A stretch of 58,722 bases of DNA, taken from Candidatus Latescibacterota bacterium. Lineage in GTDB: Bacteria > Krumholzibacteriota > Krumholzibacteriia > Krumholzibacteriales > Krumholzibacteriaceae. Location: the NCBI GenBank assembly GCA_019038625.1, contig JAHOYU010000143.1, forward strand, positions 1 through 58,722, given 5' to 3'. The notes under the pieces are model-generated. The model did not search any database. It had not been told where the DNA came from and was given only the letters and a program-made list of their open reading frames with translations. This document shows, one piece after another, positions 28,160 to 37,362 of the stretch. The position numbers were made by a program, and so were the translations under genes. The first letter of the stretch is position 1, and each line of letters opens with the position of its first letter.

Positions 28160-29035
28160 ATGATTCCGGAAGAGCTTGCGAAAAAGATAAGGATCCTTCA
28201 GATAACGACTCGCAAAATCGTCAACGATGTTCTAGCCGGTGAATATGGCAGTGTGTTCCGGGGGCGCGGGATGGAGTTCGACGAGGTGCGCGAATACATG
28301 CCCGGTGACGAGATAAGGACGATCGACTGGAATGTCACCGCACGTACCGGCATCCCATATGTGAAAAGATTTGTGGAAGAGAGAGAACTTACAGTGATCT
28401 TCCTTGTCGACCTGTCCGCCTCGGGGACATTCGGCAGCGTCAAGAAACTCAAGAACGAAGTCGCTGCCGAGCTGTGTTCTTTGCTGGCGTTCTCCGCGGT
28501 GAAGAACAATGACAAGGTGGGACTGATAGTCTTCACCGACCAGATAGAGATGTTCATTCCCCCGAAAAAGGGGACACAGCACGTACTCCGCGTGATAAGG
28601 GAACTGTTGAATTTCAAGCCGAGGCAAGCCAGCACCGATATAGTAGGGGCGCTGGATTATCTCGGAAAAGTGACGAAGAAGAAGGCCGTTATTTTTCTCG
28701 TCTCTGATTTTCAGGCTGAAGGATTTGAGAAATCGATGCGGGTGATCGCCAGGCGTCATGACCTGGTGGCAGTGACTATTGTCGATCCCAGAGAAGTGAG
28801 TCTCCCGAATGTAGGTCTGCTCGAACTGGAAGATGCCGAAACCGGTGAGATCGTTCTCATCGATACGTCCAGTGGCGCGGTCAGGAAAAATTACGAAAGA
28901 CTCGGGCGGGATCAATCGGCAAGGTTCCGGGAGTTGTTCGCCAGCATGGGAGTCGATCAGATAGAAGTGAAGACGGACAAAGACTATGTGCCGAGCCTGG
29001 TGAAGTTTTTCAAGGCCAGGGAGGGCAGGTACTGA
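28160..29035 (+). CDS. DUF58 domain protein
   Basis: 291 residues. The conserved DUF58 core reads YGSVFRGRGMEFDEVREYMPGDEIRTIDWN with a following VKRFVEERELTV, then a VWA-like fold with FLVDLSASG (a degenerate MIDAS, DLSAS). The ATG at 28160 is 7 bases from AAGGTGA, better placed than a TTG two codons earlier. DUF58 proteins pair with MoxR and the BatA/B proteins; their molecular job is not settled. Confidence 0.93.
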   Translation: MIPEELAKKIRILQITTRKIVNDVLAGEYGSVFRGRGMEFDEVREYMPGDEIRTIDWNVTARTGIPYVKRFVEERELTVIFLVDLSASGTFGSVKKLKNEVAAELCSLLAFSAVKNNDKVGLIVFTDQIEMFIPPKKGTQHVLRVIRELLNFKPRQASTDIVGALDYLGKVTKKKAVIFLVSDFQAEGFEKSMRVIARRHDLVAVTIVDPREVSLPNVGLLELEDAETGEIVLIDTSSGAVRKNYERLGRDQSARFRELFASMGVDQIEVKTDKDYVPSLVKFFKAREGRY

Positions 29036-29062
29036 TGATCAAAAGAAGGAGTGACTGGGAGC

Positions 29063-30160
29063 ATGAGTGATTCAAGAAAAGCGGATGAAGGTTCCACTCT
29101 TGGTGACGAATTAAGAGAGAGCCTGAATCAGGGCAGGAATCTGAACAGGGGTGGCAGGGGGCTACATGTCCTGCTGGCATTTGTGCTTGTCATTTCCCTT
29201 GTGAATCTATTTGTGCTGGTCATCGACAATAAAGGTAATGGAAATGGTGGTATGCCCGGTGGCGATACAGGCCTTTCCGGCGAAGCACTGGAGAGACTCG
29301 CACTAAAACTCGAACGGCAACAGTTGCACGGCGCCGCAGCCCGCGCCTGGACGGACTATATATCCGCGACCAGGCCCTCAGGAGAGGAAAGCGCGGGGAT
29401 ATGGTATCGGATAGGAAAGCTCTACCAGGGTGGAGGCGATCTCGAACGTGCTCTCGATGCTTACTACAGAAGCGAAAGTATCGAGCATCTAAAGGATCTC
29501 GAAGCAGAACTGTCGCTGAGAGTGTCGGAGTGCCTTGAGCGGCTGGGAAGGTTTGCGGCACTGAGGTCAGAGCTGGAGAGCAGGACCGCTCTCGATCCGG
29601 ACGCGCCCACCGCAGGCGAAGAGGTACTGGCAGAGATCGGCAGCTGGAAGATTAGCAGATCCGATCTTGAAAAGATGGTCGAAGCAGAGATCGAGGCGCA
29701 ACTGTCATCGGTGGCGGGCGGCCTGCCTCCCGAACAGAGGAAGGCACAGAAGGACAGGCTTCTCGCCGAGGTTCTTTCCGAGGATCGTCAGCAGCAATTG
29801 CTCGAGAGATTTATCGCTGAAGAAGTGTTATATATGCGCGCGATGGAGGAGAGGCTGTACGACGATGCGGCGTACAGGGAACTCGCGAGTAATCTTGAGA
29901 AGAAGATGTTGATACAGAAATATATGGACGGTCAGTATGCCGCCAATATCAATATCAGCGATCAGGAAGTACGTGAATATTACGAAGCACATAAGGCTGA
30001 TTTTATGAAAGACGGGCGGCAGATGGATTTCGAAGAAGCCGGGCAACAGGCATACGCGATGCTAAGGCGGAAAAAAGAGATGGAGATACAGGCTCAACTC
30101 ATCGGCTTTCTGATGGACGAGTATGACGTAGTCGTCCACCAGTCGAAGTCTGGCGGGTAA
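29063..30160 (+). CDS. membrane-anchored TPR and SurA-N-like protein in the Bat operon
   Basis: 365 residues. A cytosolic tail, one membrane helix about 35-55, a TPR-like segment about 75-170, then a region like the N-terminal chaperone domain of SurA/PpiD (VLAEIGSWKISRSDLEKMVE ... DQEVREYYEAHKADF), about 185-340. The parvulin isomerase domain that should follow is missing. A periplasmic chaperone role serving the Bat proteins is inferred. I chose the ATG at 29063; a GTG four codons earlier is possible. Not a standard Bat gene. Confidence 0.75.
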   Translation: MSDSRKADEGSTLGDELRESLNQGRNLNRGGRGLHVLLAFVLVISLVNLFVLVIDNKGNGNGGMPGGDTGLSGEALERLALKLERQQLHGAAARAWTDYISATRPSGEESAGIWYRIGKLYQGGGDLERALDAYYRSESIEHLKDLEAELSLRVSECLERLGRFAALRSELESRTALDPDAPTAGEEVLAEIGSWKISRSDLEKMVEAEIEAQLSSVAGGLPPEQRKAQKDRLLAEVLSEDRQQQLLERFIAEEVLYMRAMEERLYDDAAYRELASNLEKKMLIQKYMDGQYAANINISDQEVREYYEAHKADFMKDGRQMDFEEAGQQAYAMLRRKKEMEIQAQLIGFLMDEYDVVVHQSKSGG

Positions 30161-30180
30161 AAGCAGACGGACTGATAGAT

Positions 30181-31212
30181 ATGAGTAATGACAGGCTGAA
30201 AATATTCAAGGCTTTCTCGGGCAGTATCCTCCTTGTGCTGGTGGTCATGATGCTATCCTGCAGCGATGGGGATCTTTCCGGCAAGGTGGCCGATTACGAG
30301 ATCGACAGGACATTTACCCGGGGGCCGGTCGATTTTCGTGTCGCGGTGAGCAGAAAGGAAGTCACGATCGCGGACAGGCTCGATCTGCTTGTCGAAGCGA
30401 GGGCCAGAGAGGGATATGTGGCCGAGTTGCCCGGGTTCGGTGACAAACTGGATCAGTTCGGGATCGTCGACTACACTTCTCCTCCCCCGAGACTTGAAGA
30501 GGGTGGAGTCGTCGTCACTTCCAGGGTCTACGAACTCGAGCCTTTCCTTTCGGGGGAATACAAGATACTTCCGATGATGGTCACGTTTCGCGAAGAGGGA
30601 GACTCCATATCGACTTACTCGGTCGAGTCTGACACGTTGAAGGTCACGGTCCTTTCGATCCTTCCCGAGGACATGGCCGAGCTTGAGATGAAAGATATCG
30701 CCGGACCGGCCGCGATCCCGGCGAGCAGGCGATGGCTCTACATCACGGCTGGCGCGATGGCCCTGGCAGCTGCCACGGTCCTTCTATACCTGAGATTCAG
30801 AAAAAAGAGGACCGTCACTGACAGGATAATCCTGGCACATGAAAAGGCGTTCGCCCTACTGGAAAGACTGTTATCCGAGGGGCTGGTCGAAGAGAAGAGA
30901 TATTCTGAATTCACGGAAAGAGTGTCAGATATCCTCAGACATTATATAGAGGATCGGTTCGGCCTGCGGGCACCGGAGAGGACGACAGAGGAATTTTTAA
31001 CCGAGGCGGGAAGTGGGCTTGATGTAGAGGATGAGCAGAAACGTATGTTGAGGGATTTCCTGGCCCACTGCGATCTGGTAAAGTTCGCGGCGTTCGAGCC
31101 ATCTGAAGATGATGTTAAAAAGACATTCGGCACCTGCCGTGATTTTATAGATATGACGAAGAAAGAGGAGGAGGTGAACGGCGGGGCCGAGCAGGCAGCC
31201 GAGGTAGCATGA
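30181..31212 (+). CDS. predicted lipoprotein with one membrane helix, Bat operon, BatD/DUF4381-like
   Basis: 343 residues. The N-terminal signal ends in MMLSC (Cys 27), a likely lipobox. An extracytoplasmic beta-rich part (about 40-165) resembles the oxygen-tolerance protein domain, followed by a membrane helix about 180-200 and a cytosolic helical tail similar to the ends of BatD/DUF4381 proteins (YSEFTERVSDILRHYIEDRFG). Its stop overlaps the batA start (ATGA). Family assignment is moderate; role probably in the Bat membrane complex. Confidence 0.72.
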   Translation: MSNDRLKIFKAFSGSILLVLVVMMLSCSDGDLSGKVADYEIDRTFTRGPVDFRVAVSRKEVTIADRLDLLVEARAREGYVAELPGFGDKLDQFGIVDYTSPPPRLEEGGVVVTSRVYELEPFLSGEYKILPMMVTFREEGDSISTYSVESDTLKVTVLSILPEDMAELEMKDIAGPAAIPASRRWLYITAGAMALAAATVLLYLRFRKKRTVTDRIILAHEKAFALLERLLSEGLVEEKRYSEFTERVSDILRHYIEDRFGLRAPERTTEEFLTEAGSGLDVEDEQKRMLRDFLAHCDLVKFAAFEPSEDDVKKTFGTCRDFIDMTKKEEEVNGGAEQAAEVA

Positions 31213-32273
31213 TCAGATTTGCGTCACCATGGGCATTTATCCTGTTGCTGGTCATCCCGGCTGTTCTTCTGTATCTGAGCCGGAAAGACCGTGGCGGTTC
31301 GATCAGGTTCTCCTCTCTCGCCAACGCAAAGGTGGCGGGAAAGTCGATGCGGCATCGTCTTGCCTGGCTCCCATTGATGACAAGGATAGTGATCATCGCC
31401 CTTATCGTGACAGCCCTTGCCAGGCCGCAACTGGGCAGGGAGAAGGTAAAGGATGTCACAAAGGGTGTCGCGATAGAGATGGTTATCGACAGGTCGGGCA
31501 GCATGAACGCAGAGATGGAATACAAAGGGCGGCGCCTGAATCGTCTCGAAGTGGTCAAGAGAGTCTTCGAGGAATTCCTCATAGGAAACGCCGAGACCCT
31601 CGAAGGGCGGCCAAACGATCTGGCGGGAATGATATCGTTCGCCAGATACGCTGACACCATGGCCCCCCTGACCCTGGGCCACGGCGCGTTGCTCAGGTTC
31701 CTCGATACCGTCAAGATAGTAAAACGTAAGAGCGAGGACGGTACAGCGATAGGCGATGCGCTGGCGCTCGCCGCCGCCAGGCTCAAGACCGCCGAGGAAG
31801 ACCTCGCCAGATTCGCCAGTGAGACAGGCGACAGGGAATACGAGATCAAAAGCAAGATCATAATCCTGCTTACGGACGGCCAGAACAACTCGGGACTCAG
31901 ATCACCCGCTGAAGCGGCGAGCCTGGCTGCGAGGTGGGGAATAAAGATATATGCGATAGGTGTCGGAGGAGGAGAGAGTGTAAACACGGTCAACACGCTC
32001 TTTGGGAATTTCAAGGTCCCCACCATGAACAGGGTCGATACGAGGCCGCTGGCTGCTATTGCCGACCTGACAGGCGGAGTATTCAGGCTGGCGAAAGATG
32101 AGAAATCACTCCGCGAGATCTACGAGGAGATAAACGAGCTGGAGAAGAGCGAGATCGAGTCGATCAGATACGTCGATTACAGGGAACTCTTTGTTCCGTT
32201 CGCGGCGGTGGCGCTGGTTCTGCTGGCCCTTGAAGTGATCCTCTCGACACTGGTCTTCAGGAGGATACCGTAA
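31209..32273 (+). CDS. batA: BatA, von Willebrand factor A membrane protein
   Basis: 354 residues. Two N-terminal membrane helices (about 5-25 and 55-75), a VWA domain with the MIDAS motif VIDRSGSMNAE, later TAIGDALALAAARL and ILLTDGQNNSG, and a final membrane helix near 325-345. This is the BatA layout. The protein is expected in the inner membrane with the VWA domain exposed for metal-dependent contacts. It overlaps the previous gene by 4 bases and is 2 bases from the batB-batC fusion. Confidence 0.93.
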   Translation: MIRFASPWAFILLLVIPAVLLYLSRKDRGGSIRFSSLANAKVAGKSMRHRLAWLPLMTRIVIIALIVTALARPQLGREKVKDVTKGVAIEMVIDRSGSMNAEMEYKGRRLNRLEVVKRVFEEFLIGNAETLEGRPNDLAGMISFARYADTMAPLTLGHGALLRFLDTVKIVKRKSEDGTAIGDALALAAARLKTAEEDLARFASETGDREYEIKSKIIILLTDGQNNSGLRSPAEAASLAARWGIKIYAIGVGGGESVNTVNTLFGNFKVPTMNRVDTRPLAAIADLTGGVFRLAKDEKSLREIYEEINELEKSEIESIRYVDYRELFVPFAAVALVLLALEVILSTLVFRRIP

Positions 32274-32275
32274 CA

Positions 32276-34495
32276 ATGCAGCTGGGAAACGTCAGAATAC
32301 TTCTTTTGTTGTGGCTGGTGCCGGTACTGGCGATGCTGTATTTCTGGGCCGCGTATAAACGGCGACAGGGTTTGAGGGTATTTGTCGAGGCTGATCTGCT
32401 GAAGAAGATTTCGATGTCGATCAATCACGCCGCAAGGCGGGCAAAGGCTGCCCTCGTGATAATCGCTGCTGTATTCATTGTCGTTTCTCTGGCCAGGCCC
32501 GCGTGGAATCCGAAGCCGAGGACGGTCGAGAGACGGGGCAGGGATATCATGTTTGTCCTGGATGTCTCCCGATCGATGATAGCGGAGGACCTCGCTCCGA
32601 ACAGGCTCGAGAGGGCAAAGCTCGCCATCGGTGACATGGTTGCCAGCCTGGAGGGCGACAGGGTAGGGTTGGTCGTGTTCGCTGGGACGGCCGCGTTGAA
32701 ATGCCCCCTTACTCTCGATTACGGATTTTTCAGCCTGATGCTCGAAGATGTCGATCTTAACAGTATCGCCAGAGGCGGGACGATGATCGGCGATGCTTTG
32801 AGGAAGGTGCTCGATGAAGGCTTTGACGATCAGGAAAAGAAATACAAGGACGTCATCCTGATAACAGATGGTGAGGATCACGATTCCTTCCCCGTGGAGG
32901 CCGCAGAAGAGGCCGGCAGGCGGGGCGTCCGAATAATAGCCATAGGGCTGGGAGATGAGCATCAGGGAAGGCGGATCCCGGTAACCGACGCTCATGGGAA
33001 CAAAGCTTTCCTGAAGTACGACGGGCAGGAAGTATGGAGCAGGCTCGATGCGGCCACCCTGAGGAAGATGGCGAACGTCACTCCCGGCGGAAGGTACCTC
33101 AATGTGGCTACCGGAGCGATAGACCTCGGTGAAGTCTATGTGAAACTGATCGCCGGTGAGGAGAAACGGGAGATCGAATCATTGACGATCAAGTTGTACG
33201 AAGAAAAATATCAGATCTTCCTTGCGATAGCGTTGATATTCCTTGTGGCCGAGTTGATAGTCACGGAGCGGCGGCGGGTCAAGGCGCCGGCACGTAGTTC
33301 AAGTAGTACGACGGGTGGTCCGTCGGCAGGTTCTTCCGGACATGCTTCAGGTATTATTAAACTGATTGTTCTTTCGGTCCTGTTAGCTGGTATGATCCTT
33401 GGTGCTACCGCTTCGCCCGCGATGGCCGAATCAGCAGGGAGCCTGGTCTCGAAGGGAAACAGCAGTTTCGACTCGGGTGAGTTTGAAAAAGCGCTTGGGT
33501 TTTACGAACAGGCTTCGGTCAGATCTCCCGAATCGCCGATAGTCGCCTTCAATCTCGGTGACGTCTATTACCGGATGGAGGACTACGCTAAAGCGAGGGA
33601 GAAATTCCAGGAAGCGGCAATGAAGACCAGAGATCTGTCACTTGAAGCGAGGGCGTGGTTCAATACAGGCAATTGTGCATTTAACGAGGGGACGCGGCAG
33701 ACAGACAGCGACATGGAGAAGGCTCTGCAGGCGTACCAGGAATCGGTGGGGTTCTACCAGACCGCACTGGAGAAAGATCCCCAGCTGACTGACGCGGCAC
33801 ACAATATGGAAATAGCGAGGTTGATCATCAAGGACCTCATGGATAAATTACAGAAGCAGAAAGAGGCGATGGAAAAGCAGCAGGAGAAGCTGAAAGCTGT
33901 TGTGGATTCGCTGGTGGCAGCGATAAAGAGACAGGAGAAAGTAATGAAAAATTCTCTTGTCCTCGACGACGACGGGCAGAAGATAGCTGCTGGCTGGAAA
34001 GAGAATGTGGCTGCTGAAGAATCGGCTGAGCGAGACGTCCGATCATCGACCGTGTCGGTGAAGGACAGGCTGAGCGAACTTTTCCAGGACGAGATACCCG
34101 AGCCTGTGCAGCAGGCGTCATCGCATCTTGACTCTGCCATCGTAAACCAGGATGATGCAGTCGTCGATCTTGCCAATGCAGAACCGGGGACGTCGGCTGT
34201 AGACCAGGAACAGGCGCTGATCCAGATGAAGAAGGCGCTCGAGAAGTTGACGAAGAACGACGATCAGAAGCAGAAGGGGCAGGATAAAGATCAGAAGGAC
34301 CAGCAGCAGCAGGATCAGCAGCAGCAGGATCAGAAGGGCGACCAGAAGCCTCCCGATCAACAGGATCAGCAGATGAAGCAACAGCCCCCGAGAAACGAAA
34401 CGGCCCGGGCGATCCTCGAAGAAGAGAAGGAAAACAGGAAAAAGAGAAAGCAACAGGCCGGCAGCGGGCACAAGAAGGTGGAGAAGGACTGGTAA
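32276..34495 (+). CDS. BatB-BatC fusion: VWA domain plus TPR and Gln/Lys-rich tail
   Basis: 739 residues. The first 330 are BatB: membrane helices about 5-25 and 55-75, VWA with MIDAS FVLDVSRSMIAED, ILITDGEDHDS, and a helix near 315-330. A further signal-like helix (about 360-385, ending SPAMAES) leads into the BatC part: TPR repeats about 390-500, a coiled coil about 515-560, and a low-complexity Gln/Asp/Lys tail. In most species batB and batC are separate genes; here they are joined, with the internal signal-like helix as trace of the fusion. Stop overlaps the batD start (TAATG). Confidence 0.9.
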   Translation: MQLGNVRILLLLWLVPVLAMLYFWAAYKRRQGLRVFVEADLLKKISMSINHAARRAKAALVIIAAVFIVVSLARPAWNPKPRTVERRGRDIMFVLDVSRSMIAEDLAPNRLERAKLAIGDMVASLEGDRVGLVVFAGTAALKCPLTLDYGFFSLMLEDVDLNSIARGGTMIGDALRKVLDEGFDDQEKKYKDVILITDGEDHDSFPVEAAEEAGRRGVRIIAIGLGDEHQGRRIPVTDAHGNKAFLKYDGQEVWSRLDAATLRKMANVTPGGRYLNVATGAIDLGEVYVKLIAGEEKREIESLTIKLYEEKYQIFLAIALIFLVAELIVTERRRVKAPARSSSSTTGGPSAGSSGHASGIIKLIVLSVLLAGMILGATASPAMAESAGSLVSKGNSSFDSGEFEKALGFYEQASVRSPESPIVAFNLGDVYYRMEDYAKAREKFQEAAMKTRDLSLEARAWFNTGNCAFNEGTRQTDSDMEKALQAYQESVGFYQTALEKDPQLTDAAHNMEIARLIIKDLMDKLQKQKEAMEKQQEKLKAVVDSLVAAIKRQEKVMKNSLVLDDDGQKIAAGWKENVAAEESAERDVRSSTVSVKDRLSELFQDEIPEPVQQASSHLDSAIVNQDDAVVDLANAEPGTSAVDQEQALIQMKKALEKLTKNDDQKQKGQDKDQKDQQQQDQQQQDQKGDQKPPDQQDQQMKQQPPRNETARAILEEEKENRKKRKQQAGSGHKKVEKDW
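34261..34392 (+). repeat. low-complexity Gln/Lys/Asp-coding repeat in the BatC part
   Basis: CAG and GATCAG units repeat in near-tandem (for example around 34301-34340), coding runs such as DQQQQDQQQQDQKGD. This is a slippage-prone stretch typical of BatC tails. It stays in frame here. Confidence 0.8.
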
Positions 34496-36411
34496 TGGAT
34501 ATGGAGTTTCAGCTGGACGGATCGCTCGATGGACGTCGAAGGTCTCTGCTCGCTGTGGTAGCGGGAGGCTTTCTCGCCCTTGCGATCACCCTTGTCCTGG
34601 TGTGGCCCGGCGGAGCAGTTGCGGCTGATATCAGTGTGATTGCCAATGTCGAGTCGAGAGATGTTTACGTCGGCGAATCATTTCTTTTTCAGATCGTGAT
34701 CGATGGGTCAGGGGAAGTCATTGAACCTGACGTGTCGGGCCTTGCCGGATTCATCGTGCAGTTCATGGGCGGCTCGAACAATTCGAGCCAGTCGATATCT
34801 GTGATCAACGGCCGTGTCCAGAGGACAGTCCATAAGGGTTTTACATTAACCTACAGGCTCACCCCGAAGAGCCCGGGGCGTGTGACTATTCCCTCGATCA
34901 ATATCAATGTAGAGGGGACCGTTTTCAAAACGGACCCGATAACGATATCTGTGAAGAAACCCGAGGAGAGTGAGGATTTCAAATTGAAGATCGAACTCTC
35001 CCGTGACGCCTGTTATGTGGGAGAGCCGGTGGTGCTGACCGTCACATGGTATCTGAACAGAGACGTTGAGGCCTTTAATTTTACCGCTCCGATCCTGGAG
35101 AATGATGCTTTCGACTTTGAACTTCCAGAAGTGAAGATAGACCAGTCTAAAAAGTATTTCAGGATCCCGATGGGCAGTGGTGAAGTCATCGCCGAAAAGG
35201 GACAGGGGATGTTGGATGGGAAACGGTTTGTAACCCTGACATTCAGGCTCGCGTTGATTCCCAGGCAGGATGGGATGTTCGATATTCCGGAATTCATCGT
35301 CGCGTGTGAATCTGGAACAGGGATCAGGAACCGCAGGGATTTTTTCGACGATTTCTTCTCCGACAATTACAGGGGGAGATGGCGCGGCAGTCTCAAAAAA
35401 TATGTTGTTCCATCGAACAGCCTTTCCCTGTTCGTGAAAGATCTGCCTCTTGAGGGCAGGCCAGACGGATTTGCGGGGCATGTGGGCGAGCTGAAGATCT
35501 CGACGACAGCAGATCCGGTCGAAGTCAGCGTCGGTGATCCGATTACAATGAATATCGTCATCGAGGGTCCCGACTATCTGGGCAGGATCGATCTTCCGTC
35601 CCTCGCGAATCAGCCGGGAATGGAGGAGGATTTCAAGATTCCCGAGGAGAGAGCGGACGGGCGGGTCGCGGAAAAGAAGAAGATATTCACTCAGACTTTG
35701 AGGGCCAGACATGACGACGTGAAGGAGATCCCTGCCATAAGGATCGCCTATTTCGATACGGGAAAAGAAGAATATAGGATAGCCTCATCGGATCCGATCC
35801 CTCTTGTGGTCAGGGAGACGAGGGTCGTTACGGCAAGTGACGCCGAGGGCCTGGTGCATGGACCGGGAGGAAGCCCTCTGGAGAAATGGAAAGAGGGTAT
35901 AGCATACAATTATGAGGGCGGTTCAGTGCTTTCAGATCAGGAAGCGGGGTTGGATTCTCTCTATGAGCGCCCTGCTTTGCTGGCGCTTGTCCTTGTTTTT
36001 CCGCTGCTGTTCGGAGTGACTCTGGTGTCGAAGGCCATGATCGAAAAAAGGTCTGCCGACCCGGCGGGAGTGAGAGCTAGAGGGGCTCTCAGGAGACTTA
36101 ATAGTGGCCTTGGATCTTTGACGAAGGCAGGAAGCGCGGGAGGTGGGGAGTTCAGTGATATGGTGATGGAACTTCTCAAGAAGTATCTCGGCGACAAACT
36201 GGACAGGAGCGGCGCCGCGTTGACGGCAGAGGAGACTGAACGGATAATGGAGGGAAAAGGACTCGATCCCGAAACGATATCGTCCGTAAGAGAAGTCTTC
36301 GACGAGTGCGAAAGATGGGCCTATTCAGGGCTTGCGGACAGCGAAGAGAGAAGGCAGGACCTTGCCGGCAGGATCCGGGACGCCGCGAGAAAACTGGACA
36401 GGAGACTGTAG
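34495..36411 (+). CDS. batD: BatD-like oxygen tolerance protein
   Basis: 638 residues. Signal peptide about 18-45 (ending AVAADIS), then a large periplasmic part with repeated Ig-like beta domains, including the BatD features SRDVYVGESFLFQI and YRLTPKSPGRVTIPSINI, a membrane helix about 490-510, and a cytosolic C-terminal helical domain. BatD works with BatA/B in the envelope. The start overlaps the previous stop; a second ATG lies two codons on. Confidence 0.9.
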   Translation: MDMEFQLDGSLDGRRRSLLAVVAGGFLALAITLVLVWPGGAVAADISVIANVESRDVYVGESFLFQIVIDGSGEVIEPDVSGLAGFIVQFMGGSNNSSQSISVINGRVQRTVHKGFTLTYRLTPKSPGRVTIPSININVEGTVFKTDPITISVKKPEESEDFKLKIELSRDACYVGEPVVLTVTWYLNRDVEAFNFTAPILENDAFDFELPEVKIDQSKKYFRIPMGSGEVIAEKGQGMLDGKRFVTLTFRLALIPRQDGMFDIPEFIVACESGTGIRNRRDFFDDFFSDNYRGRWRGSLKKYVVPSNSLSLFVKDLPLEGRPDGFAGHVGELKISTTADPVEVSVGDPITMNIVIEGPDYLGRIDLPSLANQPGMEEDFKIPEERADGRVAEKKKIFTQTLRARHDDVKEIPAIRIAYFDTGKEEYRIASSDPIPLVVRETRVVTASDAEGLVHGPGGSPLEKWKEGIAYNYEGGSVLSDQEAGLDSLYERPALLALVLVFPLLFGVTLVSKAMIEKRSADPAGVRARGALRRLNSGLGSLTKAGSAGGGEFSDMVMELLKKYLGDKLDRSGAALTAEETERIMEGKGLDPETISSVREVFDECERWAYSGLADSEERRQDLAGRIRDAARKLDRRL

Positions 36412-36457
36412 CGGTAGACATGCTGGTATAAAGAGGAGAAATGCAGGGATTATCTGA

Positions 36458-37306
36458 ATGAAGAAAATGTTCTCTATAAGACGTTTTAAAATATCCGCGG
36501 CGGCCGTTGTGTTTACTGCCGTCGTGATCTGTGCTGCTGGTGATGCTGTCCCGCAGAGTTCGGTCTCTCTCGATGAATATCTTGTTCGCGGTGACGATGC
36601 GTTCCGCAGGGGGATGGAACTGGACAGCTCCGACCCCGACGCTGCGAAGGACTACTATCGCAGAGCGATCCTGAACTTCGAGCATATCGCTGAAGAGGGC
36701 GGCGTGCAGAATGGAAAGCTCTATTACAATATAGGCAACGCGTGGTTCCGCATGGACGACCTCGGAAGGGCCATCCTGAATTACAAGCGGGCGGCGCTGT
36801 TCTCTCCAAACGATCAGAACCTTGCTCAGAACCTCGAATATGCCAGAACCAGGCGTGTGAGCAGGGTAGAGGTCCCCGAAAGAGAAATAATATTCAAGAC
36901 GCTTTTCTTTATTCACTATGATATTCCCTCGAGGGTCCGGCTCGCGGTATTTATAGCGGCCTTCGCCCTTGTCTGGATGTCTGCCGGGGCCTGGCTTTTC
37001 ATGAGGCGGGGGTATCTGAAGATCATGATCACCGTTTTCTCGATAGTAAGCGTTATCTTTATGGTGTCGCTTTCTGTAGAGATGGCAAGCCGATCAAGCA
37101 GGCCGGAAGGTGTCGTGGTCGCCGGGGAAGTCATTGCCCGCAAAGGGGACGCGGAGACATATCAGCCGAGCTTCACAGAGCCACTCAGTCCCGGCACAGA
37201 GTTCAGGCTTCTCGAAAGACGGACTCAGTGGTGGCATATCGAACTCGAGGATGGGGCGAGATGCTGGATACCTGCGGGAGCTGGAGAAACTGTGATAAAC
37301 TGGTAA
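36458..37306 (+). CDS. batE: BatE-like TPR and SH3 membrane protein
   Basis: 282 residues. Signal helix about 10-28; TPR unit about 60-130 (NGKLYYNIGNAWFRMDDLGRA); two membrane helices about 160-180 and 188-208; a C-terminal SH3-like domain about 220-278 (GTEFRLLERRTQWWHIELED). This is the usual BatE design and the last gene of the operon. AAGAGGAGAAATG-like signals lie just upstream (GAGGAG at 36433), a little far from the chosen ATG. Confidence 0.88.
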   Translation: MKKMFSIRRFKISAAAVVFTAVVICAAGDAVPQSSVSLDEYLVRGDDAFRRGMELDSSDPDAAKDYYRRAILNFEHIAEEGGVQNGKLYYNIGNAWFRMDDLGRAILNYKRAALFSPNDQNLAQNLEYARTRRVSRVEVPEREIIFKTLFFIHYDIPSRVRLAVFIAAFALVWMSAGAWLFMRRGYLKIMITVFSIVSVIFMVSLSVEMASRSSRPEGVVVAGEVIARKGDAETYQPSFTEPLSPGTEFRLLERRTQWWHIELEDGARCWIPAGAGETVINW

Positions 37307-37362
37307 ATCGTCATTCTTTGAAAATATAGATATAATAATAACCTGGACGAAAGGAGAGGTTG

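Noticed and set aside
31145-32026. 293-codon minus-strand frame opposite batA
   Set aside because: Opposes the VWA gene with its clear MIDAS motif; Ser/Pro/Arg-rich translation looks artificial.
34261-34392. Tandem repeat as a mobile or CRISPR-like array
   Set aside because: It is in-frame Gln-rich coding sequence of the BatC tail.
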